This document shows, in pieces, positions 8,685 to 17,780 of a stretch of 64,000 nt of DNA. Position numbers and translations under genes: made by a program. The DNA lies in the NCBI RefSeq assembly GCF_003259505.1, contig NZ_QLLK01000007.1:186001-250000 (forward strand). Reading direction: 5' to 3'. Source of the stretch: Algoriphagus yeomjeoni. GTDB taxonomy: Bacteria; Bacteroidota; Bacteroidia; Cytophagales; Cyclobacteriaceae. Numbering within the stretch: the stretch's first letter is position 1; each line of letters starts with the position of its first letter. The notes under the pieces are model-generated. The model saw only the letters and a program-made list of their open reading frames with translations, was not told the DNA's origin and searched no databases.

Positions 8685-9719
8685 ATGTTAGTCGATAAAT
8701 CAGAAAAGATCCTAACGGATTCTCGAACTCCTAAGTACATGCAAGTGGTCAATCTAATTCTAGACGATCTAGATAGTGGTAAACTGAAAATCGGCGATAG
8801 AATACCTTCTATCAATGAAACCAGTTTCGACTTTTTGCTCTCTAGGGATACTGTAGAAAAAGCCTACAATGAACTGCGAGACCGTGGAATAATCACCTCC
8901 GTAAGAGGCAAGGGTTTCTACGTTAATTCGACTAACATGGCTAATAAATTGAAGGTGTTGTTGATTTTCAACAAACTGAGTTCTTATAAGAAAATCATCT
9001 ACTATTCCATCATAGAGACTTTGGGAAACCAAGCGACGGTGGATCTTCAAATCCACCATTATAACCGCACCATTCTCGAAAACTTATTAGAACGAAACTT
9101 GGGTAACTACAACTATTATGTCTTAGCACCGCATTTCTTTGATGAAAACAATCATCCGGAAACCTGCTATGACTTGATTCAGCAGATTCCAAAAGATAAG
9201 CTTCTGATCATGGACCGTGATGTTAAGAATCATGAAAATGAATTCCCGGGAGTTTATCAGGATTTTGCCAGAGATATATTCGAAGCACTGGAATCGGGTA
9301 TCATTCACTTGCGAAAATATTCCAGGTTAATCCTCGTGTTTCCTAAGGGAGACATGTACCCAGTAGAGATTATTGACGGTTTCAAACGTTTCTGTTATTT
9401 CCATAACTTCAACAATCTCATCCTAGATGGAATCGATGACGAACCACTTTACGAAGGAGATTCATTTATCGTCTTAGCAGAAACTGACCTTGCCAACATC
9501 GTAAAAAAATCTCGGGAACAGCAGTTACAACTTGGTAGCGACATAGGGATTATTTCCTATAATGAGACTCCTCTCAAGGAGATATTGGCAGAGGGAATCA
9601 CGACTATTTCTACTGACTTTATGCAAATGGGGACTACCATCGCAAACCAGATCCTAGGTGCAGAGGATAAAATCCCTCTGAAAAGTCCATTCAAAATGAT
9701 CATTCGAAAATCGCTTTGA
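8685..9719 (+). CDS. GntR-family regulator with LacI-like sugar-binding domain, probable rhamnose regulator
   Basis: Residues ~15-85 form a GntR winged helix (YMQVVNLILDDLDSGKLKIGDRIPS, then LSRDTVEKAYNELRDRGIITSVRGKGFYV). Residues ~90-344 resemble a periplasmic-binding-protein type I effector domain as in LacI/GalR. This domain combination is common in Bacteroidota sugar regulators. The gene sits between the aldolase-dehydrogenase gene (57 bp upstream) and the kinase gene (10 bp downstream) on the same strand. It therefore probably senses a rhamnose metabolite and controls the divergent spacer at 5729-6506. An ATG at 8680 is out of frame; the start at 8685 (MLVDKSEKILTD) is the only good one nearby. 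Confidence 0.88.
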   Translation: MLVDKSEKILTDSRTPKYMQVVNLILDDLDSGKLKIGDRIPSINETSFDFLLSRDTVEKAYNELRDRGIITSVRGKGFYVNSTNMANKLKVLLIFNKLSSYKKIIYYSIIETLGNQATVDLQIHHYNRTILENLLERNLGNYNYYVLAPHFFDENNHPETCYDLIQQIPKDKLLIMDRDVKNHENEFPGVYQDFARDIFEALESGIIHLRKYSRLILVFPKGDMYPVEIIDGFKRFCYFHNFNNLILDGIDDEPLYEGDSFIVLAETDLANIVKKSREQQLQLGSDIGIISYNETPLKEILAEGITTISTDFMQMGTTIANQILGAEDKIPLKSPFKMIIRKSL

Positions 9720-9729
9720 TAGCGTAGCT

Positions 9730-11055
9730 ATGAGTAAAATTCCAGTAACGGCTGTTTTTGATATCGGCAAGACCAATAAAAAGTTCTTTCTTTTTGATGA
9801 AAATTTAACCGAAGTCTACAGTTCCTATATTCGTTTAGACGCAATTCCGGATGAAGATAATTTTCCTAGTGAGCCCTTAGCACCACTTGAAGAATGGATG
9901 CTGAAGACTTTTAAAGAGGCGTTAAAATCAGAAGAATATCTGATCAGACGACTGAATTTTTCCTGCCACGGAGCTTCATTTGTACACACAGATGAAAACG
10001 GAATTCCAGCAACTCCTCTTTATGACTACCTAAAGCCATTTCCAGATGAACTTCTTAGCAGGTTTTATGAAGAGAATGGTGGAAAAATGACCTTCTGCCG
10101 AGCTACATCCTCCCCGCCTTTAGCGATGCTAAATTCTGGTCTTCAGCTTTATTTCATCAAGTACGAAAAACCAGATTTCTTCAAGAGAATCAAACACTCA
10201 TTTCATTTCCCTCAATACTTGAGCTTCTTGTTCACCGGAGAAATGGTGTCTGATTATACCAGTATAGGTTGCCATACTGGACTTTGGGATTATGAAGCAA
10301 ACGATTACCATGCCTGGGTAGATCGGGAAGAAATCAGAAGATTATTACCTCCAATTGTCCCTGGAAATACGCTTTTGAAGACTAAACCTGAGCTCGGAAA
10401 TATCCCATGTGGGATAGGTGTACATGATTCATCTGCAGCTTTACTTCCGTATATCAAGCAAGAGATAGAACCATTTGCTCTGCTTTCCACAGGTACTTGG
10501 GCTATTTGCCTCAATCCATTCAACAAAACTACACTCACCAAAAAAGAGCTTAAGCGTGACTGCCTACAGTTCCTAAGCATCAAAGGTGACCCGATCAAAA
10601 TCTCACGACTTTTCATCGGGGAGGAACATAAATATCAGGTAGAGAAGCTGTATGAATACTTCCAAATGCCTTTAGGAACCTACAAGAAACTAAAATTCAA
10701 CTCTACTCTATTTGAAAAAGTAAGGGACAATAAGTCCAAAAAAGTCCATTTTCAATACTTAAAGCCTGAGGATTATGGGTTAGATCAAGCAAAGGAAAAT
10801 GATTGGTCATGTTTCTCTGAATTCAATGAAGCCTACTACACGTTTATTCATGAGCTGACAGATTTGCAAACTGCAGCTATCAAACTAGTAACGAAAAATG
10901 CTCCTGTCGATAGGCTATTTATTGATGGCGGCTTCAATGCAAATGATATTTTTGTAGAGATGCTTCGGAGAAAATTACCTGAATTAAAGATCATTCCAAG
11001 TGACTTCCCTAATGGATCAGCATTAGGAGCAGCCATGCTGGTATCAATGGAATAG
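9730..11055 (+). CDS. rhaB: FGGY-family carbohydrate kinase, probable rhamnulokinase
   Basis: The 441-residue protein has the two-domain FGGY kinase fold. The N-terminal phosphate motif is FDIGKTNKKFFLFD. GIGVHDSSAALLPYI carries the expected catalytic Asp. STGTWAICLNPF is a nucleotide-binding segment, and a C-terminal DGGFNANDIFVEMLRRKLP precedes GSALGAAML. The specific substrate is inferred: an isomerase, an aldolase acting on rhamnulose 1-phosphate and a kinase in one locus point to L-rhamnulose as substrate. It starts 10 bp after the regulator and is followed by lutA after 111 bp. The FGGY call is firm, and the substrate is probable. Confidence 0.87.
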   Translation: MSKIPVTAVFDIGKTNKKFFLFDENLTEVYSSYIRLDAIPDEDNFPSEPLAPLEEWMLKTFKEALKSEEYLIRRLNFSCHGASFVHTDENGIPATPLYDYLKPFPDELLSRFYEENGGKMTFCRATSSPPLAMLNSGLQLYFIKYEKPDFFKRIKHSFHFPQYLSFLFTGEMVSDYTSIGCHTGLWDYEANDYHAWVDREEIRRLLPPIVPGNTLLKTKPELGNIPCGIGVHDSSAALLPYIKQEIEPFALLSTGTWAICLNPFNKTTLTKKELKRDCLQFLSIKGDPIKISRLFIGEEHKYQVEKLYEYFQMPLGTYKKLKFNSTLFEKVRDNKSKKVHFQYLKPEDYGLDQAKENDWSCFSEFNEAYYTFIHELTDLQTAAIKLVTKNAPVDRLFIDGGFNANDIFVEMLRRKLPELKIIPSDFPNGSALGAAMLVSME

Positions 11056-11166
11056 ATGGTTTAATTTACATCACAATTGAAATCAAGCTATACTCGAGCG
11101 GTACAGGAAAGTATGATAATCCATAATTACATCGCGATGTCCTGCGAAAATCAAATTACTCAGTAG

Positions 11167-11925
11167 ATGAAAATAGAATCTCCTCATATTGGCCTGTTTA
11201 TCCCTTGCTACATTGATCAGTTTTATCCCAATGTCGCAATAGCAACCTTAGAATTGCTGGAAAAACTAGGCTGCAAAGTCACCTATCCTTTAGGTCAAAC
11301 TTGCTGTGGGCAGCCCATGTCGAATGCAGGATTTGAAGCTGATACTGAGGGGACTACTTCCAAATTTATCCGTGATTTCGCCAGATTTGACTACATAGTT
11401 GCTCCCTCAGGAAGCTGTGTTTTGCATGTCAAAGACCATTCGCCTAAGATCAAAAACCTTAAAAAGAATCAGGAACACATACAATCGAATATCCACGAAC
11501 TCAGCGAGTTTATTACTGATATACTGAAAGTTGACTCGATTCAAGGGAGTTTTCCGCATAAGATTGGATTTCATGCTTCCTGCCATGGACTTCGGGGTTT
11601 GAGACTAGCGAGTGATTCAGAGAGAAATGAGTCCGCTTTTAATAAAACACTCCAATTGATGCGCGATCTAAAAGGGATGGAAGTAGTCGAACTCACGAGA
11701 AAAGATGAATGCTGTGGATTTGGAGGGACTTTCGCAGTTAGTGAAGAAGCTATTTCAGTACAAATGGGAAAGGATAGACTTGCCGATCACATTGATAAAG
11801 GCGTAGAAATTATCGTTGGTGGAGACATGTCCTGTATCATGCATATGCAGGGAATTGCAGCCCGGGAAAACGAATCTATTCAGCTTATGCATTTTGCGGA
11901 AATCCTAAACCAAGCCATCTCATGA
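11167..11925 (+). CDS. lutA: LutA, lactate utilisation iron-sulfur oxidoreductase subunit
   Basis: A 252-residue cytoplasmic protein with the two cysteine-rich CCG domains of the LutA/YkgE family. Visible are IPCYIDQFYPNV and GQTCCGQPMSNAGF in the first half, with SGSCVLH, and FHASCHGLRGLRL followed by KDECCGFGGTF in the second. With LutB and LutC it forms a complex that oxidises L-lactate to pyruvate. Its stop overlaps the lutB start by 4 bp, so translation is probably coupled. Placement at the end of a rhamnose operon whose aldolase-dehydrogenase makes L-lactate gives it an obvious role there. The 111-bp gap upstream could still hold its own promoter. Confidence 0.93.
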   Translation: MKIESPHIGLFIPCYIDQFYPNVAIATLELLEKLGCKVTYPLGQTCCGQPMSNAGFEADTEGTTSKFIRDFARFDYIVAPSGSCVLHVKDHSPKIKNLKKNQEHIQSNIHELSEFITDILKVDSIQGSFPHKIGFHASCHGLRGLRLASDSERNESAFNKTLQLMRDLKGMEVVELTRKDECCGFGGTFAVSEEAISVQMGKDRLADHIDKGVEIIVGGDMSCIMHMQGIAARENESIQLMHFAEILNQAIS

Positions 11926-13280
11926 GTCATCCAGAGAACGCCACAGTATTTCTGAAGGATAAAGCACGTGCAAAATGGCATGATGAGACACTTTGGATAG
12001 TTCGTGAAAAACGCGATGCAACTATCCATCAAATCCCTGAGTGGGAGAAGCTTCGGGAATTAGCATCTCAAATAAAAGATCACACACTTTCCAAGCTTGA
12101 TTTTTATCTAGAAGAGCTGGAGAAAAATGCCACCGCAAACGGGATAAAAGTGCACTGGGCTGAAAATGCTGAAGAACACAATCGGATCGTTGCGAAAATA
12201 TTAGAGGAGAAAAATTGCAAGGCAATTGTAAAAAGTAAATCTATCCTCACCGAGGAATGTCATTTGAATCCTTATTTGGAAGAACGAGGCATAGAAGTGG
12301 TAGATACTGACTTAGGTGAGCGTATTATCCAATTCCTAAAGCAACCGCCAAGTCACATCGTAATGCCTGCTATCCACTTGAAAAAGTCTGATATCTCGGA
12401 TATTTTTCACGAAAAGCTACACACAGAAAAAGGAAACGTAGATCCAGTTTATTTGACGCACGCAGCCCGTCTTCACTTACGTGAGAAATTCCTCCAAGCC
12501 AAAGTGGCCATCACAGGCGTTAATTTCGCGGTAGCAGAAACAGGTGAATTTGTGGTCTGCACCAACGAAGGCAATGCAGATATGGGGGTTCATTTAGCGG
12601 ATACCCACATCGCTTGCATGGGAATCGAAAAACTTATTCCCAGAAGAAAAGACCTTAGTGTTTTCCTGAGATTATTAGCTAGATCCGCCACTGGCCAATC
12701 AATCACAAATTATAATTCGCATTTCAGAAGTCCGTCTCCAGGTAAGGAGCTTCACTTGATCTTGGTCAACAACGGCAGAACAAAGCAACTTGGAAGAGAA
12801 AAATTCAGAAATTCCCTCAAATGTATCCGATGTGGAGCCTGCATGAATACTTGCCCGATTTACCGCAGAAGCGGCGGATTTAGCTATGGAAGTACTGTTC
12901 CAGGCCCTATTGGCTCCATACTTTCACCAGGGATAGATCTAAAAAAATTCAGCACCCTACCTTTTGCCTCCACACTTTGCGGCAGCTGCTCTGACGTCTG
13001 TCCCGTGAAAATCAACATCCACGAGCAACTCTATGAATGGCGTCAAGAAATAACCAAAGCAAACGGATCATCCCTAAAGGGTCTGTCTATGAAAATGGCA
13101 AATGGAATTTTCAAGAGTCCACTGGCCTACAGAATCTCTGGCAAAATGATGCGGGCATCTTTGAAGAACTTGCCTGATAGCATTATTTACAACCCATTGA
13201 ACACCTGGGGAAAAGGCAGAGATCTACCCGATTTACCCGAAGAATCATTTAAAGCTTGGTACAAAAAGAATAGACCATGA
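11922..13280 (+). CDS. lutB: LutB, lactate utilisation ferredoxin-like subunit
   Basis: The 452-residue protein has an N-terminal LUD-type region (ETGEFVVCTNEGNADMGVHLADTHIACMGIEKLIP at ~205-240). A C-terminal di-cluster ferredoxin part follows, with CIRCGACMNTCPIYRR (near 303-318) and CGSCSDVCPVKINIHEQLYEW (near 350-370). These Cys sets should hold two 4Fe-4S clusters that pass electrons from lactate oxidation. It overlaps lutA and lutC by 4 bp each, a compact three-gene unit. Length and motif order agree with the LutB/YkgF family. Confidence 0.93.
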   Translation: MSHPENATVFLKDKARAKWHDETLWIVREKRDATIHQIPEWEKLRELASQIKDHTLSKLDFYLEELEKNATANGIKVHWAENAEEHNRIVAKILEEKNCKAIVKSKSILTEECHLNPYLEERGIEVVDTDLGERIIQFLKQPPSHIVMPAIHLKKSDISDIFHEKLHTEKGNVDPVYLTHAARLHLREKFLQAKVAITGVNFAVAETGEFVVCTNEGNADMGVHLADTHIACMGIEKLIPRRKDLSVFLRLLARSATGQSITNYNSHFRSPSPGKELHLILVNNGRTKQLGREKFRNSLKCIRCGACMNTCPIYRRSGGFSYGSTVPGPIGSILSPGIDLKKFSTLPFASTLCGSCSDVCPVKINIHEQLYEWRQEITKANGSSLKGLSMKMANGIFKSPLAYRISGKMMRASLKNLPDSIIYNPLNTWGKGRDLPDLPEESFKAWYKKNRP

Positions 13281-13837
13281 GCAGCAAAGAATCCATATTA
13301 GCAGCAATAAAAGGACTGAAATTGGAGGAAAAACCTCTGCCAGATATCCCGGATTTTGAGATTGCCTCAGACTTAGTTGATTCATTTAGTCTTTCTCTCA
13401 AAGCCAATAAGGGAACCGTCGCGAGCAAAGAAGAAATTGAAAAATTGATATCAGAAACTGAATTTCTGAAAATTTACAGTGCTTCGCCTGTATTTGAACA
13501 GTATAGCAACTGCCAAGTACCTGAGCATCCAGCAGATTTTGCTGACTTAGACCTGGCGATTATAGAAGGACAATCTGCATCTGCTGAGAATGCTGCTATT
13601 TGGTTGGACGAGAGCAATTTAGCCCTTAGGGCCCTACCCTTTATCGCAGCTCATTTAGTGATTGTGATCAGAAAAGAAAATATCCTCGGAAATATGCACC
13701 AAGCGTATGATCGCATAGGGCTGGCAAAGTCTGGGTTTGGAATATTCATAGCTGGGCCATCGAAAACGGCTGATATAGAACAGTCTCTAGTTGTTGGTGC
13801 TCATGGTGCCATGAGCCTCCGAGTGGTGATACTCTAA
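13277..13837 (+). CDS. lutC: LutC, lactate utilisation LUD-domain subunit
   Basis: A 186-residue LUD-domain protein, slightly shorter than many LutC/YkgG proteins (about 200-240). The diagnostic C-terminal segment GPSKTADIEQSLVVGAHGAMSLRVVI is intact. The start ATG lies inside the lutB stop (4-bp overlap). Its stop overlaps the stop of the histidine kinase gene on the other strand by 3-4 bp, leaving no room for a terminator between the convergent genes. It acts with LutA and LutB in L-lactate to pyruvate oxidation. Confidence 0.92.
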   Translation: MSSKESILAAIKGLKLEEKPLPDIPDFEIASDLVDSFSLSLKANKGTVASKEEIEKLISETEFLKIYSASPVFEQYSNCQVPEHPADFADLDLAIIEGQSASAENAAIWLDESNLALRALPFIAAHLVIVIRKENILGNMHQAYDRIGLAKSGFGIFIAGPSKTADIEQSLVVGAHGAMSLRVVIL

Positions 13838-15120
13838 GCAAGCTTTCTAGATAAAGTGAAGCAATTCTTATAGTCCTTGCTGCTGGAATATTTCAATTGA
13901 AAATTGATCTTATCCGCAATTCTTTTGCAAAGAGGCAAACCAACTCCGGTTCCTTTTTCTTTCCTCGTACCATATGAAGTTCTAGCCCTGAAATCAAATA
14001 AATTCTTTTGATCAGCAGCAGAGATGGTAGCCCCTTGATTACATACTAACCAACTTAATTTATCCTCATTGATCTTAAGTTTGAGGTGAATAGTTGAATT
14101 AACCGGTGCAAATTTGATTGCATTATCCATCAAATTTTTTAGAATGATTTTAATCTCGTTGATCTCTAACGAAATATTCTTATCGTCCCCTTCTATTGAA
14201 AAATCTATCGTTTGATTTTTCTCCTCTGCCTGCATTGCCATCATATCCTTCATCTCCTTAGTCAATTCACTCAAACTAATCTCATGAAGTTGTATAGGCG
14301 TATCTTCTAATTCAGTCATCACCCAACTTAATGTGTTGTTGAGCACCTTATTCAGATGGTAACTTTGCCCTTTCAAATTAAAAAGGATTTGCTCCATTTC
14401 TCCTGGTTCAAAAGCATCTTTCTCTACTAGACCTAGCGTAGTGTGAAGCATCCCTATAGGATTTTTCAAGTCATGCGAAAGCAATGCAATGAGCTTGTTT
14501 TTCTGATCATTAAGCATCTTCACTTCCTCGAGTGAGCGATCCTGCCTTTCCTTGATCGTGTGAAGCAGTTGACTTTGGTTTCGATAACTTTTAATAAAAA
14601 AGTGTAATACTGTAAAAATAAAAGCGCTTATCCACAAAATTGCGAGCGTATGATCAACAAACTGATTCTCTACTCCACTATAAAAATTCTCAACAAGTAT
14701 ATACCCCTTCACTTCACCATAAAAAAGAATGAAAAACATGGATATTGACCCTAAATACCAAGCCAATTTGAGCCATCCCTGAATAAGCAAGGAAGACACA
14801 ACAAGCATTAAAAAAAAAGCATAAATCGTGGGTCCGTCATTTCCATCATTATATTTAAAATTGATGCAAATAATTACGTGAGCCACTATCAAAAGTATAT
14901 TGACTATCAGCTGCGACTTCCCATATTTTGAAACTAAGTAATAGGAAAGAATGAATGTAAAGGAAAGCGCGATTTTAGATAAATAAATTACTGGGGACAT
15001 CCCAAGCATAAAATCAGAAAAACCTAAGATCAATAACAAGAAGAAAGTCAACAGCGAAAATATTTTAGCCATCTGTCTTTGGATATATCCTAGATCAGTG
15101 ACATTCTCCTCCGAGAGCAT
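13834..15120 (-). CDS. Membrane-bound sensor histidine kinase
   Basis: About six hydrophobic segments in the first ~185 residues form a membrane sensor without a recognisable periplasmic domain. A linker helix leads to a HisKA domain with the H-box LIALLSHDLKNPIGML. The HATPase domain shows NLMDNAIKFAP (N-box) and GTGVGLPLCKRIAD (G2). The start at 15120 (MLSEENVTDLGYIQRQ) is preferred because the frame upstream, with ATGs at 15141 and 15207, looks unlike a natural N-terminus; the choice is uncertain. No response regulator gene adjoins it, so it is an orphan kinase. It converges with lutC, and its signal and target are unknown. Confidence 0.87.
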   Translation of the reverse strand: MLSEENVTDLGYIQRQMAKIFSLLTFFLLLILGFSDFMLGMSPVIYLSKIALSFTFILSYYLVSKYGKSQLIVNILLIVAHVIICINFKYNDGNDGPTIYAFFLMLVVSSLLIQGWLKLAWYLGSISMFFILFYGEVKGYILVENFYSGVENQFVDHTLAILWISAFIFTVLHFFIKSYRNQSQLLHTIKERQDRSLEEVKMLNDQKNKLIALLSHDLKNPIGMLHTTLGLVEKDAFEPGEMEQILFNLKGQSYHLNKVLNNTLSWVMTELEDTPIQLHEISLSELTKEMKDMMAMQAEEKNQTIDFSIEGDDKNISLEINEIKIILKNLMDNAIKFAPVNSTIHLKLKINEDKLSWLVCNQGATISAADQKNLFDFRARTSYGTRKEKGTGVGLPLCKRIADKINFQLKYSSSKDYKNCFTLSRKLA

Positions 15121-15254
15121 TAAACCTTTTGTGATCAGCATAAAAGTGGGTGTAAACAAACTAGATTCGAAAATAATAAACTTTAGCCCCTTACAAAACC
15201 TGGGCATTCTTAAACTGTACTTAAAAGTTAAAAATCACATTCAAAAATTTAATT

Positions 15255-15635
15255 CTAACTAAGTGAATGTAGAGCAATACGATTACCTTCTGAGTCCAGA
15301 AAAACACCCATATAACCATATTCAGGAGAAATCATTTTTTTTTCGATTTGCACCTTACCTCCAGCTTTTTCTACTATTCCCAGCACATCAGCTACATCTT
15401 CACATGAAAAATAAATAAGCGGACCAGCTAGCTCACTTGATTTGTAAAAATCCTTATGTGAAACTAAGCTACCGCCAGCGCCGCTTCCTTCTGCTTCGCC
15501 TGGAAACATTGCCATTTTAAAGTCACCCATATCCATCTTTTGAAGGGTACAATTAAAGACCTTTTGGTAGAAAGAAATTGCTCTATCCATATCATTAACC
15601 GGTATTTCAAACCAGCCTACAGTTACATTTTTCAT
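15255..15635 (-). CDS. VOC-superfamily (glyoxalase/dioxygenase-like) protein
   Basis: A 126-residue single-domain protein with the paired beta-alpha-beta-beta-beta units of the vicinal oxygen chelate fold. It opens with VGWFEIPVNDMDRAISFYQKVFNC and ends with MGVFLDSEGNRIALHS. Metal-binding candidates are the Glu of FEIPV and residues in the second half, but the full ligand set is not clear, so some members of this subgroup are non-enzymatic. No signal peptide is present. It stands alone on the minus strand between the NHL-repeat gene and the histidine kinase. No specific substrate can be given. Confidence 0.85.
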   Translation of the reverse strand: MKNVTVGWFEIPVNDMDRAISFYQKVFNCTLQKMDMGDFKMAMFPGEAEGSGAGGSLVSHKDFYKSSELAGPLIYFSCEDVADVLGIVEKAGGKVQIEKKMISPEYGYMGVFLDSEGNRIALHSLS

Positions 15636-15681
15636 AATAGAGAATTTAAAAGGTTAACTAACTCAAAAAACGTCAATCTAG

Positions 15682-16725
15682 CTACACGCGGGTCAATTTA
15701 ATCGGGTAAGTTTTACCCGCATTCCACTGGCACACATAAATATTTTCATCTTGATCGATACACACATCATGACAATGCTTAAAGATAGGCTCGGATTGAA
15801 CCATCAATTGTAATTCACCATTTCTGTACTCAGGGGCCGTGCCGCCTGGATTAGAAACGACCTTATTTTCTTTATTTAATATAGTCACAAAACCAGAATC
15901 AGGGGTTTGCTCCAGATATCGAAGCCTAGACCAACATACTCCCGCATAAAGGTTGTCCCCATGAATCACCGGACGACATACGAAAGCACCTGGTAGGAAA
16001 ATCGTTTCCACATACTCCCCATCCATAGTAAATCGCTTGAAGGAATTATGTCCCCGAGAAGTACAAAGCAAAGTAGGCGCTTTGCCGCCACGCTGATCTA
16101 CTGTGATTCCATGAGCTGTACTAAACTGATCATCGCCTGATCCGCTTCCTCCGAATTTTCGGATAAATTTTCCATTTTTATCGTACTGAAGAAAATATTG
16201 AGACCCGTATCCATCCGCAACATACAAGTCACCATTTGGCCCTACAGTGGTCTCAGTTGGTACAAAAGACATTTTCTCTGTATAAATCCCTTCTTTAACC
16301 GGGGCTGTAATCTCTGAAACCAAAGTGCCTTCAAGTGTAGTCTTTACCACCCTGCCGGCATTATCGGAAATCCATAAATACTCAGCATCTCCTTCATCCA
16401 CTAAGGTCAGTCCATGGGCGCGGTCCATCCCAAGTGTCCATTCTCTGAGAAATTTGCCTGATTGATCGTATATGATTACATTATTTTTAGGCTCATCAGT
16501 GACCATGATCATCCTACCTTTACGATCCATTACCATCTCATGGCAATTATTCACTGGAACTTTGGCTGGGTCCAAAAGGCCCCATTTGGCATCAACTTGA
16601 TATTTAAAATCACCATGACCAATTACTTGATCTGGTCTACGGGCAATGGATAAAGAAGGTGAAATAGTCATAGCTAGTCCCATCAGGGAGGTATTTTGGA
16701 TAAACTTTCTTCGATCGGAATTCAT
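15682..16725 (-). CDS. Tat-exported NHL-repeat beta-propeller protein
   Basis: The N-terminus MNSDRRKFIQNTSLMGLAM is a twin-arginine signal (RRKFI), so the protein is probably exported folded. The rest is a six-bladed NHL-type propeller, with repeats such as GKFLREWTLGMDRAHGLTL, GNDLYVADGYGSQ-like segments and HGITVDQRGG. It ends with HDVCIDQDENIYVCQW. Such proteins can be peptidylglycine-lyase-like enzymes or binding scaffolds; no catalytic assignment can be made. It is divergent from the secreted sugar-isomerase-like gene 88 bp away, and the two may share a control region. Confidence 0.82.
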   Translation of the reverse strand: MNSDRRKFIQNTSLMGLAMTISPSLSIARRPDQVIGHGDFKYQVDAKWGLLDPAKVPVNNCHEMVMDRKGRMIMVTDEPKNNVIIYDQSGKFLREWTLGMDRAHGLTLVDEGDAEYLWISDNAGRVVKTTLEGTLVSEITAPVKEGIYTEKMSFVPTETTVGPNGDLYVADGYGSQYFLQYDKNGKFIRKFGGSGSGDDQFSTAHGITVDQRGGKAPTLLCTSRGHNSFKRFTMDGEYVETIFLPGAFVCRPVIHGDNLYAGVCWSRLRYLEQTPDSGFVTILNKENKVVSNPGGTAPEYRNGELQLMVQSEPIFKHCHDVCIDQDENIYVCQWNAGKTYPIKLTRV

Positions 16726-16813
16726 AAGTAAGGGTTATGACTGGAATTTAACAATTACTTACGAAAATTGAATAATATTCTATAGTTTAGGTCAAACCCT
16801 AACTAAAAAGAAG

Positions 16814-17653
16814 ATGAAAATATATTACAAGCAGCTAATTCTCTTTCTAATTGCATTATTCCCACTAGTACAAATTCAAGCACAGGAAATTGCCCTGCAG
16901 CTCTATTCCCTGCGGAATGAAATGAAAATAGACCCGGTGAAATACCATGAGCTTATATCTGAATGGGGCATCTCTGCGCTCGAAGGTGGCAGCACTTATG
17001 GAATGACTGATGCTGAATATTCAAAACTACTGGCCGATAATGATCTCAGGATCATTGGCGTAGGTGCAGAATACCTTCAACTCACCAAGGACATACAGCC
17101 CATCATAGATCAAGCAAAAAAATATGGCGCTAAATATGCGATCTGCTACTGGATTCCGCATGCGGAAGGACCTATATCTATGGAAGAACTTAAAATAGCT
17201 ACCGCACTTTTCAATGCTGTAGGAGCAGATTTGAAAAAAGAAGGAATTACTTTTTTGTATCACCCACATGGGTACGAGTTTGCTAAGGATAGAAACAAAG
17301 TGAGATTCAATTACATGCTCGAAAATGCTAAAAACTTCGGCTTCAACATGGATGTCTTTTGGGTGAAAATGGGAGGAGGTGACCCTTTGAAGATTATGAA
17401 AAAATACCCAGGAAAATTCCCTATCCTCCATCTTAAAGATCGTAGAAAAGGAACTCCAGGCTCCAAAAATGGGCAAGGTGATGTAGAATCAAATGTAATT
17501 CTAGGAACTGGTGATATAGACATTGCCGGAATCATCAAGGAAGCCAAAAAGCAAGGAACAGAATACTTGACCATAGAAGATGAAAGCTCCAGATCAGTTA
17601 CCCAAATCCCAATCAGTGTAGCATTCATCAAGCGAGAACTGGAAAAAAACTAA
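16814..17653 (+). CDS. Secreted sugar phosphate isomerase/epimerase-like TIM barrel
   Basis: A 279-residue protein with a cleavable signal peptide (ending near QIQAQ at residue ~23) and a xylose-isomerase-like TIM barrel (AP endonuclease family 2 fold). Ligand-type residues appear in ALEGG, FLYHPHGYEF, NMDVFWVKMGGGDP, ILHLKDRRKG and YLTIEDESSR, a typical order for metal-dependent sugar isomerases/epimerases. Export is usual for this subgroup in Bacteroidota but unusual for the fold as a whole. It is divergent from the NHL-repeat gene. The substrate is unknown; context suggests sugar derivatives. Confidence 0.85.
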   Translation: MKIYYKQLILFLIALFPLVQIQAQEIALQLYSLRNEMKIDPVKYHELISEWGISALEGGSTYGMTDAEYSKLLADNDLRIIGVGAEYLQLTKDIQPIIDQAKKYGAKYAICYWIPHAEGPISMEELKIATALFNAVGADLKKEGITFLYHPHGYEFAKDRNKVRFNYMLENAKNFGFNMDVFWVKMGGGDPLKIMKKYPGKFPILHLKDRRKGTPGSKNGQGDVESNVILGTGDIDIAGIIKEAKKQGTEYLTIEDESSRSVTQIPISVAFIKRELEKN

Positions 17654-17780
17654 GGAAATCGAATTCACTCTCATCTCCTCAAGTGCAAGTCTATTTGAGA
17701 TATTTTCTTCAAACTTGGAGCAATGTTTCAATTTTGCATTTTCTTTACGCTGAATATTTACATTGATTTCAAATGCACGC

